A DNA stretch of 64,000 nucleotides from a bacterium (GTDB taxonomy: Bacteria > Zhuqueibacterota > Zhuqueibacteria > Zhuqueibacterales > Zhuqueibacteraceae). Numbering within the stretch: position 1 is the stretch's first letter; each line of letters opens with the position of its first letter. The translations under genes were made by a program, and so were the position numbers. The stretch spans positions 124,001-188,000 of the forward strand of contig JAKLJX010000010.1 of the NCBI GenBank assembly GCA_023150945.1, written 5' to 3'. The notes under the pieces are model-generated. The model was not told the origin of the DNA. It saw only the letters and a program-made list of their open reading frames with translations, and did no database searches. Below, piece by piece: positions 27,156-37,162 of this stretch.

Positions 27156-29312
27156 TCAATGCAAAAGGATCATCTTGCGCGTGTCCTGAGCTGCGCCATG
27201 GCGCAGCCGGTAGAAATAAACGCCGCTGCGCACTTGTCGGCCCTGGTCATCGCGGCCGTCCCACGTCACTTCGTGGCGGCCGCTGCTTTGTTCTTGCTGG
27301 ACCAGCGTGCGCACGGTTTGGCCCAGTTGATTGATCACCACCAGCGAGGATTGCTGCCGGGCACCGGCGGGCAAGGTGTAGACAATGCGCGTTTCCGGAT
27401 TGAAAGGATTGGGATAATTCGCTGCCAACTCGAAGCGGTAGACTCGGCCGGGTTCATCCGGCGCAGCGAGGCCGGTGGGAAGCGCCAGCCAGTTGTTGAT
27501 TTTGCCGAGCAGCAGGTTTTTGTCTTCCACGCCGTCGATGGTCTCGAAGCCGAAGGTGGTGAAAACGACGCGGCCATTGCCGTGCGTGCCGTAGTGCACC
27601 GCGCGAATCCCGGAGACGGCGTCGGGCGTTTGGAAGAAGCTGAAAATCGCGTTGCTGTAAAGCCCCGCCGGCGCGATTTGATTGGCGAATCTGCCCTCTG
27701 CCGGATTGACCGTGCTCGCGCCCGTGCCACCGGTGATGAAGAGCAGCGGCAAGCTCTCCGAAATCGGATCACCGGCAATGCCTTCCACCACCGCCGGCGT
27801 GTCGTTCCGTTTCACGAAGGAAGCATGCAAATACTTGGTGAGGAATTCCAGGCTGCTCGCCGAGTAGTACGGGCTTGTTGGGTCGCCGAGTTGATAGGCG
27901 AGATCAAGGCCGTTCAAATACAAGCGGCCGCCGTGATCGAGATAAGCCTTGATCAGCTCCTGTTCCGCCGGCGTCAGCCCGGGCCGCGAGAGTGCCGTCA
28001 TCCACAGAATGCTTTTGAAGCTGTAGAGATCATCTCCGGCTGCAGGCAGCGAGCGGCTGGAGATGGCGCCGTAGTTCTGGCCGGATTGGTCGAGCGCAGG
28101 CAGCACGAAGGATTCGTATCCATTCTCCTCATCATCCACCAGCAACAGATCCAGGCCGTAGGTGGTGAGGCGGAATTCCAACTGCTCCGAAGTCACATTC
28201 GAAGAGGAGAATCGCAGCCGCGCGAGGCCTGTGCCGTTGATAGAATTGGCGTTGACGTTCACCGTCAGCGTGGCGGTTTCTTCCGATTGCAGCGTCAAAG
28301 CCTCGGACTGCCCGGGCGTGAAGGTGCCGTTTTTGGTAGTGAATGATGCCGACCAGCCCGCTGCGCCGGCGAATTCGAGATTGAGGCTATAGGTGTCGGC
28401 GAGCAGGCCGCTGTTGGTCAAAAGCGCCGAGAAACTCGCCGGCTCGGTGCTGCGGCCCAGCGCCTCTCTGGTCGTGGCGGTGAATTTGGCCTCGTAATCC
28501 GAGAGCAGCGGCCAGCGTTGCGCTTGCTGAATCTCGCTGTTGGCCGCGAGCGATGAGCCAACTTTGTAGACCTTCACCACCACGCTGCAATTTTCCGGCA
28601 CGATGGCCGGCGCAGCGGCGGAAACGGTGTACTCGAAGGTTTGGGAAATCGTCTGATTCTGATTCCACGCACCGTTGACGATTTGCTGGCCGAGCGCGCC
28701 GTTCATCATCGCGCGCACGGTCCACTCGTGCACGTAATTCGGCAGGGTGGTGCGGCCCGGCGTGCAGGTGGTGTTGGAAGTTTGGGCGTAAACCTGGCCG
28801 TCTTCGACCAGAATCGCGTTCCAGCGGTATTCGCCGTTCAAATTCTGCAGCGCGGTGAAATCGACGCTGGCGGTGAATTTGCGCGTGGCGCGATCGTATT
28901 TTCTTTTCATCACCATGCTCACGGTCGCAGGCAATGTGGCGCGGTTGCTGATTTGCTGTGGCCAGAGATTGCGGCTGATGATGCCGGTAGCGCGATCAAC
29001 GATGCCGGTGGGATAGGCGCTGAAGCCGAGGGAGTTGATGATCGAGCTGCCGGCGAAGTTGGCAAAGGGATCGCCGGCGCCGGTGGGGCCGTGATAGGCC
29101 AGCACAATGGTGTTGGGATTGCTGGCCAGGATGCTGTGCACGACGTCATCGCCACACGGACACCACTGGCACCAGGTGCCCGTGCAAAACTCGAGCACCG
29201 GGTTGCGCTGCGTCTGACTCAGTGACAAAGATGGAATCGCAAGATTGAGCGCCAGGGCCAAAACGAGCGTCGCGGCGGCGACGGAGATACGAAGCCAGTT
29301 GATGCGCTTCAT
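27156..29312 (-). CDS. Secreted Omp28-like thiol protein with C-terminal sorting domain
   Basis: 718 residues from the ATG at 29312 (GGAGG upstream), signal peptide ending SLSLSQ. The Omp28-like thioredoxin domain has FCTGTWCQWCPCGDD (CQWCPC) and YHGPTGAGDPFAN. A middle Ig-like region follows, then a glutamine-amidotransferase-like/flavodoxin-like module (LLLVDDEENGYESFVLPAL, GGRLYLNG) and a C-terminal FlgD-like Ig domain (ANYPNPFNPETRIVYTLP, VYFYRLRHG). Exported through the C-terminal-signal route and probably surface-bound. The substrate of the thiol domain is unknown. Confidence 0.85.
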   Translation of the reverse strand: MKRINWLRISVAAATLVLALALNLAIPSLSLSQTQRNPVLEFCTGTWCQWCPCGDDVVHSILASNPNTIVLAYHGPTGAGDPFANFAGSSIINSLGFSAYPTGIVDRATGIISRNLWPQQISNRATLPATVSMVMKRKYDRATRKFTASVDFTALQNLNGEYRWNAILVEDGQVYAQTSNTTCTPGRTTLPNYVHEWTVRAMMNGALGQQIVNGAWNQNQTISQTFEYTVSAAAPAIVPENCSVVVKVYKVGSSLAANSEIQQAQRWPLLSDYEAKFTATTREALGRSTEPASFSALLTNSGLLADTYSLNLEFAGAAGWSASFTTKNGTFTPGQSEALTLQSEETATLTVNVNANSINGTGLARLRFSSSNVTSEQLEFRLTTYGLDLLLVDDEENGYESFVLPALDQSGQNYGAISSRSLPAAGDDLYSFKSILWMTALSRPGLTPAEQELIKAYLDHGGRLYLNGLDLAYQLGDPTSPYYSASSLEFLTKYLHASFVKRNDTPAVVEGIAGDPISESLPLLFITGGTGASTVNPAEGRFANQIAPAGLYSNAIFSFFQTPDAVSGIRAVHYGTHGNGRVVFTTFGFETIDGVEDKNLLLGKINNWLALPTGLAAPDEPGRVYRFELAANYPNPFNPETRIVYTLPAGARQQSSLVVINQLGQTVRTLVQQEQSSGRHEVTWDGRDDQGRQVRSGVYFYRLRHGAAQDTRKMILLH

Positions 29313-29371
29313 GGTTGCCCTCCAAAAGTGGATGATTCCAGCAGCAGCCTGAATTATCAGGCCATGAAAGT

Positions 29372-30130
29372 TTATTGGAGCAACAGCATTGCTCGCGTTT
29401 GTCTGTATGCGCCCACACGCAATTGGTAGAAGTAGAGTCCGCGCGGCGCGGGTCTGCCGGCGTGATCGCGTCCATGCCAGGTGACTTCACGGCGGCCCGG
29501 CGTCACCAGCCCGTGCCACACCCGCGCCACTTCCCGGCCGAGCAGGTTGTAAACCAGCAATTCCACCGGCACCGGCCGGCCGCCACCGATTTCAAAGGGA
29601 ATCGTGGTTGCAGCGCTGAAGGGGTTGGGAAAATTCGCCAGCAGTTTGAAGTCCGCGGGTCCGCCTCGCGGCATCTCTGCCACGGCGGCAGGCTGCGTGC
29701 TGGCCGTAAAGGTCAACTCGGAGAATTCGGCGGCGTTGTTGATGTTCTCAACCCGAATCGGCACTGCGGCAATGGCGGTTTGGGTGGGATCGGTGGTGAA
29801 GTTCAAATGAAAATCCGAGGTCTCACCCGGGGCCAGCGCAGGAATCCCGAGCGCGGTATCGGGAATGGTGTAGAAGTTCAGGAACGGCGGGAAACACAAA
29901 TCTCCGCTGCACAGCGAAGTGCTCCAGCCCGCGGGCAGGTCGTTTTGCATGCGGATGACGCGAATCTGCAACTCCTGCGCGCTGAGGTTCTTAATGCGGC
30001 CGTCGAGAATGATCAACTCCCCGGGATTGCCGCGGCGGGCCAAAGTGTCAGCCGTGAAAGAAAAGCTTTGCGGCAGCGCGGCGGCCGGCAACAGCGCCAG
30101 CGCCGCCGCGCACAGGCAGATCTTCTTCAT
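29372..30130 (-). CDS. Small secreted protein with C-terminal FlgD-like sorting domain
   Basis: 252 residues from the ATG at 30130, preceded by AGGAGG; the longer upstream frame lacks a signal peptide. Signal peptide ends AALPQS. The N-terminal half is a single beta-sandwich (LARRGNPGELIILDGRIKNL; 'uniform methylene' Ig-like) with a disulphide-capable pair SLCSGDLCF. The C-terminal half has ANFPNPFSAATTIPFEIGGG and ending GLYFYQLRVGAYRQTRAML. Function unknown; sits directly upstream of the Omp28-like gene and likely in the same transcript. Confidence 0.78.
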   Translation of the reverse strand: MKKICLCAAALALLPAAALPQSFSFTADTLARRGNPGELIILDGRIKNLSAQELQIRVIRMQNDLPAGWSTSLCSGDLCFPPFLNFYTIPDTALGIPALAPGETSDFHLNFTTDPTQTAIAAVPIRVENINNAAEFSELTFTASTQPAAVAEMPRGGPADFKLLANFPNPFSAATTIPFEIGGGRPVPVELLVYNLLGREVARVWHGLVTPGRREVTWHGRDHAGRPAPRGLYFYQLRVGAYRQTRAMLLLQ

Positions 30131-30188
30131 GAACGCCTCCTCACAGCAGGGATCAGCGCGCGGTGGGCAACCGCGAGCATGATCGGCC

Positions 30189-31889
30189 TCACGGTGTGGT
30201 TTTGCCTTCCACGCGATAATTGAACTCGAAGGACAGGCTGTTGCTCCAGTCCTCATCGAGAATGGTTTTGTAGCGGGTGCCGTCGCTGGGGCCCACCGGC
30301 TTGCCGTAGGAATAGAACCAATTCACCACCGGCGTGCCGCTGAAGCCCAACGCAATCCAATAGCGGCCGGGCGCCAGCTTCACGTTCTTTTGAGTGAAAT
30401 CGAAAGGTTGCCAATAGTAACCCGGACGGTTGGAAAGATCCGTCATCGCCAGCAGCGGGCTGGTGGCAATGTTTTCGCCGGGTTTGGAATCTTGATCCTG
30501 CAAAATCTCCATCCACAAGAATCCTTCCCCGCCGAACTTTTGCAGCGCCAATGCGATCTTTTCCACGCTCACCGGCTGATCGAGTACGAACATCTGGGCA
30601 TATTGCGCCGAGCGCGTGACATATTCCGCGGTTTCCACCAGAAAGTTTTTGCGCAGCTCCTGCGCGCCGCCGGCGCCGGTTGCCACTTCGCGCGTGAAAG
30701 CGAAATTCACGCCCTCGGGAAATTCGAGATTGCCGAACACAAACGGCTTGGTGTAGGCCGCTTTGCCGGGTTCGGCGGGAACCGGTTTCGGCGGCGGGGG
30801 CGGAGGCGTTGCGGCTGCGACATAGGGCACAAACGTCGCTTTGACGTCCGGCGAAAGCAGCAAGTTCTTGGGGCCGTAGGCCTGGCGCTTGGCCGTGATC
30901 ATGGTTTTGTCTTCGGGGAAATCGGCGTTAATGGTCTCTTCGAATTCCGGTTGCGCCTTGGTGCCGCGCGCCACGGTCCAGCGCACCAAACCATCCTGCG
31001 TGGTTTCTTCATTGTCGAGGCCGACTTCGATGCGCACGTAGCGGTTGCTGGTGAAGAGCTGGCTTTGTTGCGGATCGAACGGCACCCAGCCGAGATCGGG
31101 AAAATAGACATCGATCCAGGAATGACGGCCCTGCGCCATGCCCAGCGTCAGGCGGCCCTCGCCGGTGGTGGCATCGTAGGAACGATTGAGGGTGACGCCG
31201 TTGACGATGCGCACCGGAATGCCGACCGCGCGCAGCAACGCGGCAGAAAGATGGGAATAGTTCTGGCAATTGCCCTTGCCGGTGTTGAACGAGTAGATCG
31301 CATCATAACTGGGAGGCGTCAAGACATAATCGACATGATCGACGACCCAGGAGAGAATGCGTTGAACCGCATCGAATTCGGTGGTCACCCCGCGCGTCAG
31401 CTCTTTGGCTTTTGCTGCAATCAAGGGATTGTCCGCCGCCACTTGCTTGGTCGCAGCCAGATAAGCGGCTTCCGGGCCGGTGAGCGCGGTGAGCGGAAAG
31501 GGCGCAGTGGTGTTGATCGTGGCCAGCTTCACCCAATTCGAGGCGGTCAGGGAAACCGAGGCCACGATCGTTGCCGAGGGTTGCCGCCAGGTGGCGGTCA
31601 CCACTTTGTTGCCGCGGGCGTCGAGCTTCTCTTCTCGGTCGCTGGGCGGCGGATTGAACTGCAGGTTGAGATTCGAAATTTCCTGGTTGTAAGTCGGCGA
31701 GGTGAAGGAGGCGGGAATCACCGTGCTGACGATGAGCAAATTGATGCCCGGCGCAGGCACCAGCCGCTGCGAGAGCGTATAGTTGATGCGAGAAACCTGG
31801 CTGCCATTGAGGGTATAGTTTTCTTTGCCGGCCAGTGAGGTGGTGACTGCCAGCGAAAGCAGAGTTACAAAAGCTTTTCCGCGGCGCAT
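30189..31889 (-). CDS. Secreted transglutaminase-like protein
   Basis: 566 residues from the ATG at 31889, signal peptide VTLLSLAVTTSLAG. An N-terminal beta region is followed by the transglutaminase-like core: Cys in GKGNCQNYSHLSAALLRAVG, His in GRHSWIDVYFPDLG and Asp in WVPFDPQ, the Cys-His-Asp triad. Then come a proline-rich linker (ATPPPPPPKPVPAEPG) and a C-terminal beta-sandwich. Exported members act as peptidases or amide-crosslinkers. The target is unknown. Only HicA separates this gene from hicB, all on one strand. Confidence 0.88.
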   Translation of the reverse strand: MRRGKAFVTLLSLAVTTSLAGKENYTLNGSQVSRINYTLSQRLVPAPGINLLIVSTVIPASFTSPTYNQEISNLNLQFNPPPSDREEKLDARGNKVVTATWRQPSATIVASVSLTASNWVKLATINTTAPFPLTALTGPEAAYLAATKQVAADNPLIAAKAKELTRGVTTEFDAVQRILSWVVDHVDYVLTPPSYDAIYSFNTGKGNCQNYSHLSAALLRAVGIPVRIVNGVTLNRSYDATTGEGRLTLGMAQGRHSWIDVYFPDLGWVPFDPQQSQLFTSNRYVRIEVGLDNEETTQDGLVRWTVARGTKAQPEFEETINADFPEDKTMITAKRQAYGPKNLLLSPDVKATFVPYVAAATPPPPPPKPVPAEPGKAAYTKPFVFGNLEFPEGVNFAFTREVATGAGGAQELRKNFLVETAEYVTRSAQYAQMFVLDQPVSVEKIALALQKFGGEGFLWMEILQDQDSKPGENIATSPLLAMTDLSNRPGYYWQPFDFTQKNVKLAPGRYWIALGFSGTPVVNWFYSYGKPVGPSDGTRYKTILDEDWSNSLSFEFNYRVEGKTTP

Positions 31890-31927
31890 AAGACTGTTCT
31901 CCTGAAGTATCGAAAAAGTTGATCCAG

Positions 31928-32146
31928 TTAGAGTCGTTCCCAAGTTTCTCGATCAATGCCGGCCTGCCGTAGAATTCGGGCAAGCAGATCGCGGCTGATA
32001 TCGCTCTGATGTGGATTGGGTATCGCCAGCTTCAGTTCTCCTTTGATCATGTATTGATGCTTGCCGCCGGCATATGGGCCTTCAAAACCCAAATCCCTGA
32101 GATGGCGAATCAAATCGATTCTCTTGATGGGGCCAAAGCCTGGCAT
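31928..32146 (-). CDS. hicA: HicA-type mRNA interferase toxin
   Basis: 72 residues. The start forms TAATG with the stop of hicB, a one-base overlap. The dsRBD-like HicA fold shows as GPIKRIDLIRHLRDLGFE, GGKHQYMIKGELKLAIPNPH and DLLARILRQAGI; the catalytic His is in GGKHQYM. HicA cleaves mRNA and is neutralised by HicB. The gene order is antitoxin first, which is less usual for HicAB but common in several phyla. Confidence 0.92.
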   Translation of the reverse strand: MPGFGPIKRIDLIRHLRDLGFEGPYAGGKHQYMIKGELKLAIPNPHQSDISRDLLARILRQAGIDRETWERL

Positions 32147-32388
32147 TACGCCATTTCCCGTTCAACCGAAAGCTGGATGCCTTCAACCTCGGGGAACTGA
32201 TGTCCCATGCGCAAACCCAGCACGATCCAACCTTCGAGAACTTCCTGCAATTGCTCGCGGCATTCTTCCAGGGTTTTGGCGCTGGCATATACGCCTTGAA
32301 AACCGGGAATTTCGCCATAGAACATGCCCTCCGGCAAAATCTCATAAGTCGCACGGCGCAAAGCAGCATGAATGTAATTCGTCAGCAT
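32146..32388 (-). CDS. hicB: HicB-type antitoxin
   Basis: 80 residues from the ATG at 32388. HicB-like partial RNase-H fold: ATYEILPEGMFYGEIPGFQG and AKTLEECREQLQEVLEGWIV are the family's signature strand-helix. No DNA-binding C-terminal domain, so it is the short form; autoregulation would need another factor. Encoded immediately upstream of hicA and overlapping it by one base. Confidence 0.92.
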   Translation of the reverse strand: MLTNYIHAALRRATYEILPEGMFYGEIPGFQGVYASAKTLEECREQLQEVLEGWIVLGLRMGHQFPEVEGIQLSVEREMA

Positions 32389-32413
32389 GATGGCTCCAGA
32401 AATTCACAAGCAT

Positions 32414-33799
32414 TCAGACTTTGGATGATTGCCGGCGCAGTTTCGGCCCTTGCGGCGTGTCTTCAATCTCCCAGCCCGCTGCCTTGATTTGGTCGCGCAA
32501 GGCATCGGAATCCTTCCAGCGTTTTTCGCTGCGCGCGAGCCGTCGCTGCTCCACGAGCATCATGATTTCGTTTGACACGGTTTCTTGCTTCGGCTGCCAG
32601 TCTGCCAGGCGCAGCCCCAGCACGCGATCGAATTCAAACAGCGTCGCCTTCTTGGCAGCAGAGGGCACCTCGCTCTTCACCAGTTCCCAGGTGACCGCAA
32701 GCGCACGCGGCATGTTCAAATCGTCATTGATCTGCTCGAGAAATCTGCGGCGATAGTTTTCATCGATGACGCCGGACGCCTCCCACTCATGCATCGTGGT
32801 GCGCAAGCGCTGCAGGGCCGTGGCCGCGCCTTCCAGGCTCTCCCAGGTGAAATTCAGTTTGGTGCGGTAGTGTGCGCCCAGGCACAACATGCGATACGCC
32901 AGCGGATCGATGCCGCGGTCGATCAGCGTCTGCACCCGCAGAAATTCGCCGGTGGATTTTGCCATCTTGGCGTCCTCGAGCTGCAGGAAGTAGCCGTGCA
33001 TCCAGAAGTTGGCGAGACGCGTGCCGTGGCAGGCTTCGGTTTGCGCGATCTCGTTGGTGTGATGCACCGGAATATGATCTTCGCCGCCGCAGTGAATGTC
33101 GAAAAACGGGCCGAGGTATTTTTCCGACATCGCCGAGCACTCGATGTGCCAGCCCGGAAAGCCAATGCCCCAGGGGCTGTCCCATTCCATCTGGCGCTGC
33201 TGACCCGCCGGACTAAATTTCCACAAGGCAAAATCGGTGGGATTGCGTTTTTCGCCGACTTCGACGCGGCTGCCGGCCTGCAGGCCTGCGATGTCCAACC
33301 GCGCGAGATAGCCGTAGTCCGGCAGTTTCGAGGTGTCGAAATAGATGCCGTCCGAAGTGCGATAGGTGAAGCCCTTGGCTTCGATGCAGCGGATGGTATC
33401 GATTTGTTCGCGAATGTGATCGGTGGCGCGGCACCAAATCGTGGGCGGCAGAATATTGAGATGCTGCAAATCTTCCTGGAAAACGCGCGTGTATTCTTCC
33501 GCGATTTGCCAGGCGGATTTGCCGGTGCGGCGCGCGCCTTTTTCCATTTTATCTTCGCCGGTGTCGGCATCGGAGACGAGATGGCCGACGTCGGTGATGT
33601 TCATCACGTGTTTGACCGCATAGCCGTTGCATTCGAGTACGCGGCGCAGAATGTCCTCGAAAAGGTAGGTGCGCAGGTTGCCGAGGTGGGCAAAGTCATA
33701 AACCGTCGGGCCGCAGGTGTACAAGCCGACTTGATTCGCATTGAGCGGCTTGAACTCACGAACTTCGCGGGTATAGGTGTCGAAGAGGCGCAGGGTCAT
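32414..33799 (-). CDS. cysS: Cysteine--tRNA ligase
   Basis: 461 residues from the ATG at 33799. The class I signature is seen: zinc ligand C in [19 protein letters not shown] (HIGH-type HLGN), [25 protein letters not shown] and KMAKSTGEF (KMSKS variant). It charges tRNA-Cys with cysteine. Full length for the family. Located 25 bases upstream of hicB on the same strand, so the toxin pair may partly be read through from cysS. Confidence 0.97.
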   Translation of the reverse strand: MTLRLFDTYTREVREFKPLNANQVGLYTCGPTVYDFAHLGNLRTYLFEDILRRVLECNGYAVKHVMNITDVGHLVSDADTGEDKMEKGARRTGKSAWQIAEEYTRVFQEDLQHLNILPPTIWCRATDHIREQIDTIRCIEAKGFTYRTSDGIYFDTSKLPDYGYLARLDIAGLQAGSRVEVGEKRNPTDFALWKFSPAGQQRQMEWDSPWGIGFPGWHIECSAMSEKYLGPFFDIHCGGEDHIPVHHTNEIAQTEACHGTRLANFWMHGYFLQLEDAKMAKSTGEFLRVQTLIDRGIDPLAYRMLCLGAHYRTKLNFTWESLEGAATALQRLRTTMHEWEASGVIDENYRRRFLEQINDDLNMPRALAVTWELVKSEVPSAAKKATLFEFDRVLGLRLADWQPKQETVSNEIMMLVEQRRLARSEKRWKDSDALRDQIKAAGWEIEDTPQGPKLRRQSSKV

Positions 33800-34069
33800 A
33801 TGAAAGTGATTTCTCTAAAATTCAGAAGTTTCGGCAATTGGGCTGCCACGATTGCGTTCATTATCCCGGGGGAAATGCTGCCCGGTTTCTGAACGAAGCG
33901 CTGCTTGTCAACACCCCGCAGTGGCAGGACATCGACAGCACAGGTATTTGTCAACCCGTTTTCATTGTCCGGCGTAACTTTGATCTGCCAAAGATCTTGG
34001 TCAAAATGATCCTTCTCTTGTTTGCACGTGTGAATGAGTGTTTGTTTCCGTTTTGGGTCGCGAGAATTT

Positions 34070-36895
34070 TCAAAACCCATACTTGGCGCGGCGCAGCTCG
34101 AAGGCGCGTTGTCCGCCCTCCAGCACTTGCTCGACCAGCAGTTTCACCGATTCACGATCGATCGCGCCGACATTGCCCTCGCGAATGACCGCGGTGTTGG
34201 ATTTGCCCTCGCCGCCCGTTTCCAATGCGATGATCAGCTCGGCGTCGCCCAGCACCGGAATGTTGGCGTTGTGCGTCGCAAACAAGAACTGGCGCCGCCG
34301 TTTCTCCTGCCGCAAGGTCGGAATGATGGTGTCGGCGATGAAGCGATTGTCCAGATCATCCTCGGGTTGATCGATGACCAGCGGCGTGCGGCTTTCGGGA
34401 AACAGCAGCAACAAAATCGCGGTGGCTTTCTGGCCGGTGGAAAGATCCGGCAAGCGGCGCCAGCGCGGCGCTTCGTCCGGCAGCGCCACGTTCAGCTCGA
34501 TGGTGAGGCGATCGGGCAGATCCAGCTCTTCGAGTTCCAGCAAAGTCCCGGCTTCGAGATTGGCCAGAGTCTCGGCTTGGCGGTCGGTCAATTGGTAGCG
34601 GGCCTGCACCGCCGCTTTGCCGGCGCGCAAATGCTGCATGAAATCCGTCTGTGAAAAGCCGGGCGTCGCGGCCAGGCGCTCGTAGAAATCTTCCTGAAAG
34701 CGCTTGCGCAAGCTGCGCAACTTGCCGAACAGCAGTTCGCAATCCGCCTCGCGTTCGAGCGTGACCCGCAGCCGGCCTTGCAGCAGCCGGTTCACCCGCG
34801 CGACCGCCTTCTGATCGAGGCCAAACAGTTTTTTGCGATCAGCTTGCCGGCGCTGCAGCAGCTTGTGCCGCTTCTTTTCGAGTTGCCGGCATTTTTGCTG
34901 CAACTGTCCGTGCTTGAGGCGCAGCGGCTCCAGGCGCTCGATTTCCTGGCGCAGCCGCAAGAAAGCGGCGCCGTCGATTTCTTCCTTCTGCAGATCCATC
35001 AGCGTGCGTTCGTAATCCTTCTGGCGCGCCTGCCGGCGGTTCTGCCATTTTTCCATGATCACCAGCAGCTCGCTTTGCGTGCGGCCGAGGGCTGCCGCCA
35101 GGTCGGCCAGACGCGCGCCGAGTTCCTTTTCCAAATCCTCCAGTGCGGTTCGTGCTTCCTCGATGAGATCGCCATTGGGCAGCGCCGGCCCGGCCGGCAG
35201 CGAGAACGGCTCCACTTCCAGGCGCTTGCGGGCCTGCTCGATGACGCGCTGCAATGATTGCAGATGTTCGCGGCCGCTGTGTAGCATTTGCTCTTCGCGG
35301 GCCAACAGTGCCTGCTCGCGCAGCTTGGCAGCGATGCCTTTGTTTTCGAACAATCGCAGCTTTTCCTCCAGCGCCGGCAATTGGCTGAGTTTTTCCTCGA
35401 GGTCGCGCAATTCGGCCAGGGCCGCCAGCGAATGTTCGCGGTTGGCCTCCAGAAGCTGGTTGCATTCGCGCCGGCCGGCCTCCAGCGCACCCGCGTTTTC
35501 CGCGCGGTAACGGCTGAGCAGATGTGCCTGCTTGGCGGTGTCGCGGGCAATCTCGGCGATTTCGTGCTGGCCGAAAATCTCAACGCTGGGCACGATGTCG
35601 AAGACTTGCAAGCGGCGGCGCTGGCCGGTTTCATCATAAATCGCCGGCTCGCCGGGATAAAGCCGCTCGATCAGGTAGTAACTCGGCGAGGGTTGATTGG
35701 TGCGCACCAGCAGTGAAATCTTCGTGCCGCTTTTGACGACTTCCGCCAGAATGCTCTCGTGCGTCTTGCGCGCCAACTCGCCGAGCGGCGGTTGGTCCAA
35801 CACGTAACGCAGGCTTTCGATCACCGTGGATTTGCCGGTGCCGCGGCCCCCGATCAGACAATTCAGATTCTCATTGAAGTGAATGGCGCAGCCGTGCAGA
35901 AAACTCGCCTCGCCCTCCCAGGTCATGGCCACCAACTCGACATGGGCGCTGCGGCGTGCCGGCCGCGCCGGCTCATGCGCTCTTTCGGTGAGCAGGTCGA
36001 GGCGCGATTCCGGATCGAGAAAAGCCTGCCACAGGGCCTCGATGCCGGGCGTCGACATCTTAATGATGGTGCTGCACGCCGGATTTTCGATGTCTTTAAG
36101 ATTGTACACATCCAGGCAATTCACCAGGGCGAGCGGCCGTTCCCGGCGGTAATGATTCAACTCGCCGCTCACGATCTTGCGCTCGAAGGCGCGCAGGTCG
36201 GCGCGCGCGCCGGAAATCTGTCCGGCAAGCAGATTGGGATCGGTGAAATATTGCACGCGGGTGGTTTTGGCGCATTCGAACAACAGCCCGTTTTCGCGAT
36301 CAATATGCGCCGCGATGCAAATGCCGCGGCGGTCTTTTTGGATAATCTCGAGAATCTGCGGGAAGGATTTGGGGGATTGCTTCGGCGCCAGGCCGCGGCC
36401 GGTCACCCAGCGGCCCTTGGGAGGCAGGCCCAGCTCGGTCAACACATGATCCAGTTCCTCGACCGGCGCGTTGAGATCGAACAAGCAGAGCACATGCAGC
36501 CCTTCCGTGCTTGCCACTTCAAAGCCGGGAAAGACCAGAATGCCTTCCTGCCTCAGCTCGCGGCGCACGATTTCCACATACTCCACGCTGTTGTGATCGC
36601 ACAGGCCGATCGCATCGATGCCGGCTTTCTTGCAGCGCTGGGCGAGCGTCAGCGCAAAATCCCGCTGGTAAGGCTCGGTGTCCTTGCGGTATTTGGAATC
36701 GAACCCCTTGAAGCGGTCTTGCATCGGGGTATTCACTTGCAGCGCGCAGCGAAAATCCCGTGCGCCGTGCGATTGCTCGAGCGCATGCGCCACGGCCTCG
36801 GGCCAATGATGTGCCCACGGCACAGCGAAGCGCGTGCCGTTGCGCTCGCGCGGACGCGTCAGGATAACCGTTGAAGCTGAGGCATGTTCGCTCAT
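34070..36895 (-). CDS. PHP-domain/SMC-like ATPase (TrlF-type AAA ATPase)
   Basis: 941 residues from the ATG at 36895 (MSEHASAS). N-terminal PHP phosphoesterase-like domain: AGIDAIGLCDHNSVEYVEI (DHN motif), PGFEVASTEGLHVLCLFD, and AAHIDRENG. The first PHP motif, normally HxH, reads QVNTP here. ATPase: Walker A IGGRGTGKSTV, a long coiled coil (about 480-760), signature LSTGQKATAILLLLF and Walker B VIDQPEDDLDNR, as in SMC/RecF-like proteins, then FATHNANIPVLGDAE. Proteins of this architecture (TrlF-like) are thought to act on DNA or RNA and are enriched among defence-linked genes, but the activity is not settled. Single-gene here. Confidence 0.85.
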   Translation of the reverse strand: MSEHASASTVILTRPRERNGTRFAVPWAHHWPEAVAHALEQSHGARDFRCALQVNTPMQDRFKGFDSKYRKDTEPYQRDFALTLAQRCKKAGIDAIGLCDHNSVEYVEIVRRELRQEGILVFPGFEVASTEGLHVLCLFDLNAPVEELDHVLTELGLPPKGRWVTGRGLAPKQSPKSFPQILEIIQKDRRGICIAAHIDRENGLLFECAKTTRVQYFTDPNLLAGQISGARADLRAFERKIVSGELNHYRRERPLALVNCLDVYNLKDIENPACSTIIKMSTPGIEALWQAFLDPESRLDLLTERAHEPARPARRSAHVELVAMTWEGEASFLHGCAIHFNENLNCLIGGRGTGKSTVIESLRYVLDQPPLGELARKTHESILAEVVKSGTKISLLVRTNQPSPSYYLIERLYPGEPAIYDETGQRRRLQVFDIVPSVEIFGQHEIAEIARDTAKQAHLLSRYRAENAGALEAGRRECNQLLEANREHSLAALAELRDLEEKLSQLPALEEKLRLFENKGIAAKLREQALLAREEQMLHSGREHLQSLQRVIEQARKRLEVEPFSLPAGPALPNGDLIEEARTALEDLEKELGARLADLAAALGRTQSELLVIMEKWQNRRQARQKDYERTLMDLQKEEIDGAAFLRLRQEIERLEPLRLKHGQLQQKCRQLEKKRHKLLQRRQADRKKLFGLDQKAVARVNRLLQGRLRVTLEREADCELLFGKLRSLRKRFQEDFYERLAATPGFSQTDFMQHLRAGKAAVQARYQLTDRQAETLANLEAGTLLELEELDLPDRLTIELNVALPDEAPRWRRLPDLSTGQKATAILLLLFPESRTPLVIDQPEDDLDNRFIADTIIPTLRQEKRRRQFLFATHNANIPVLGDAELIIALETGGEGKSNTAVIREGNVGAIDRESVKLLVEQVLEGGQRAFELRRAKYGF

Positions 36896-37162
36896 GAGAT
36901 TCCTGCTGCCTGCCCGCCGGCGGTGTGCGGGCGTCGTTCTCTCCAATGCGAGAAAACGTGGATGCGAAGGGCAACGCCCTGGAGAGTTTGCAATTCTGAG
37001 ATGACGCCAAGCCTTGAGCGCCGCTTGCTGGAAATCCGCGTTCTGTCAGCTTACGAACGCCGGGGTTATGAATGTGACGATGCCAGGGTCAGTCAAGGCC
37101 GCAGAAAGTAAACTTTTTTCCGAGGCGATGCAAGGTGAAATTGCTGTGCGCCACCGGCAGGT

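Noticed and set aside
33796-34080. 94-codon frame between cysS and the PHP ATPase gene
   Set aside because: Spans the cysS leader; weak start and no family resemblance, although composition is not extreme.
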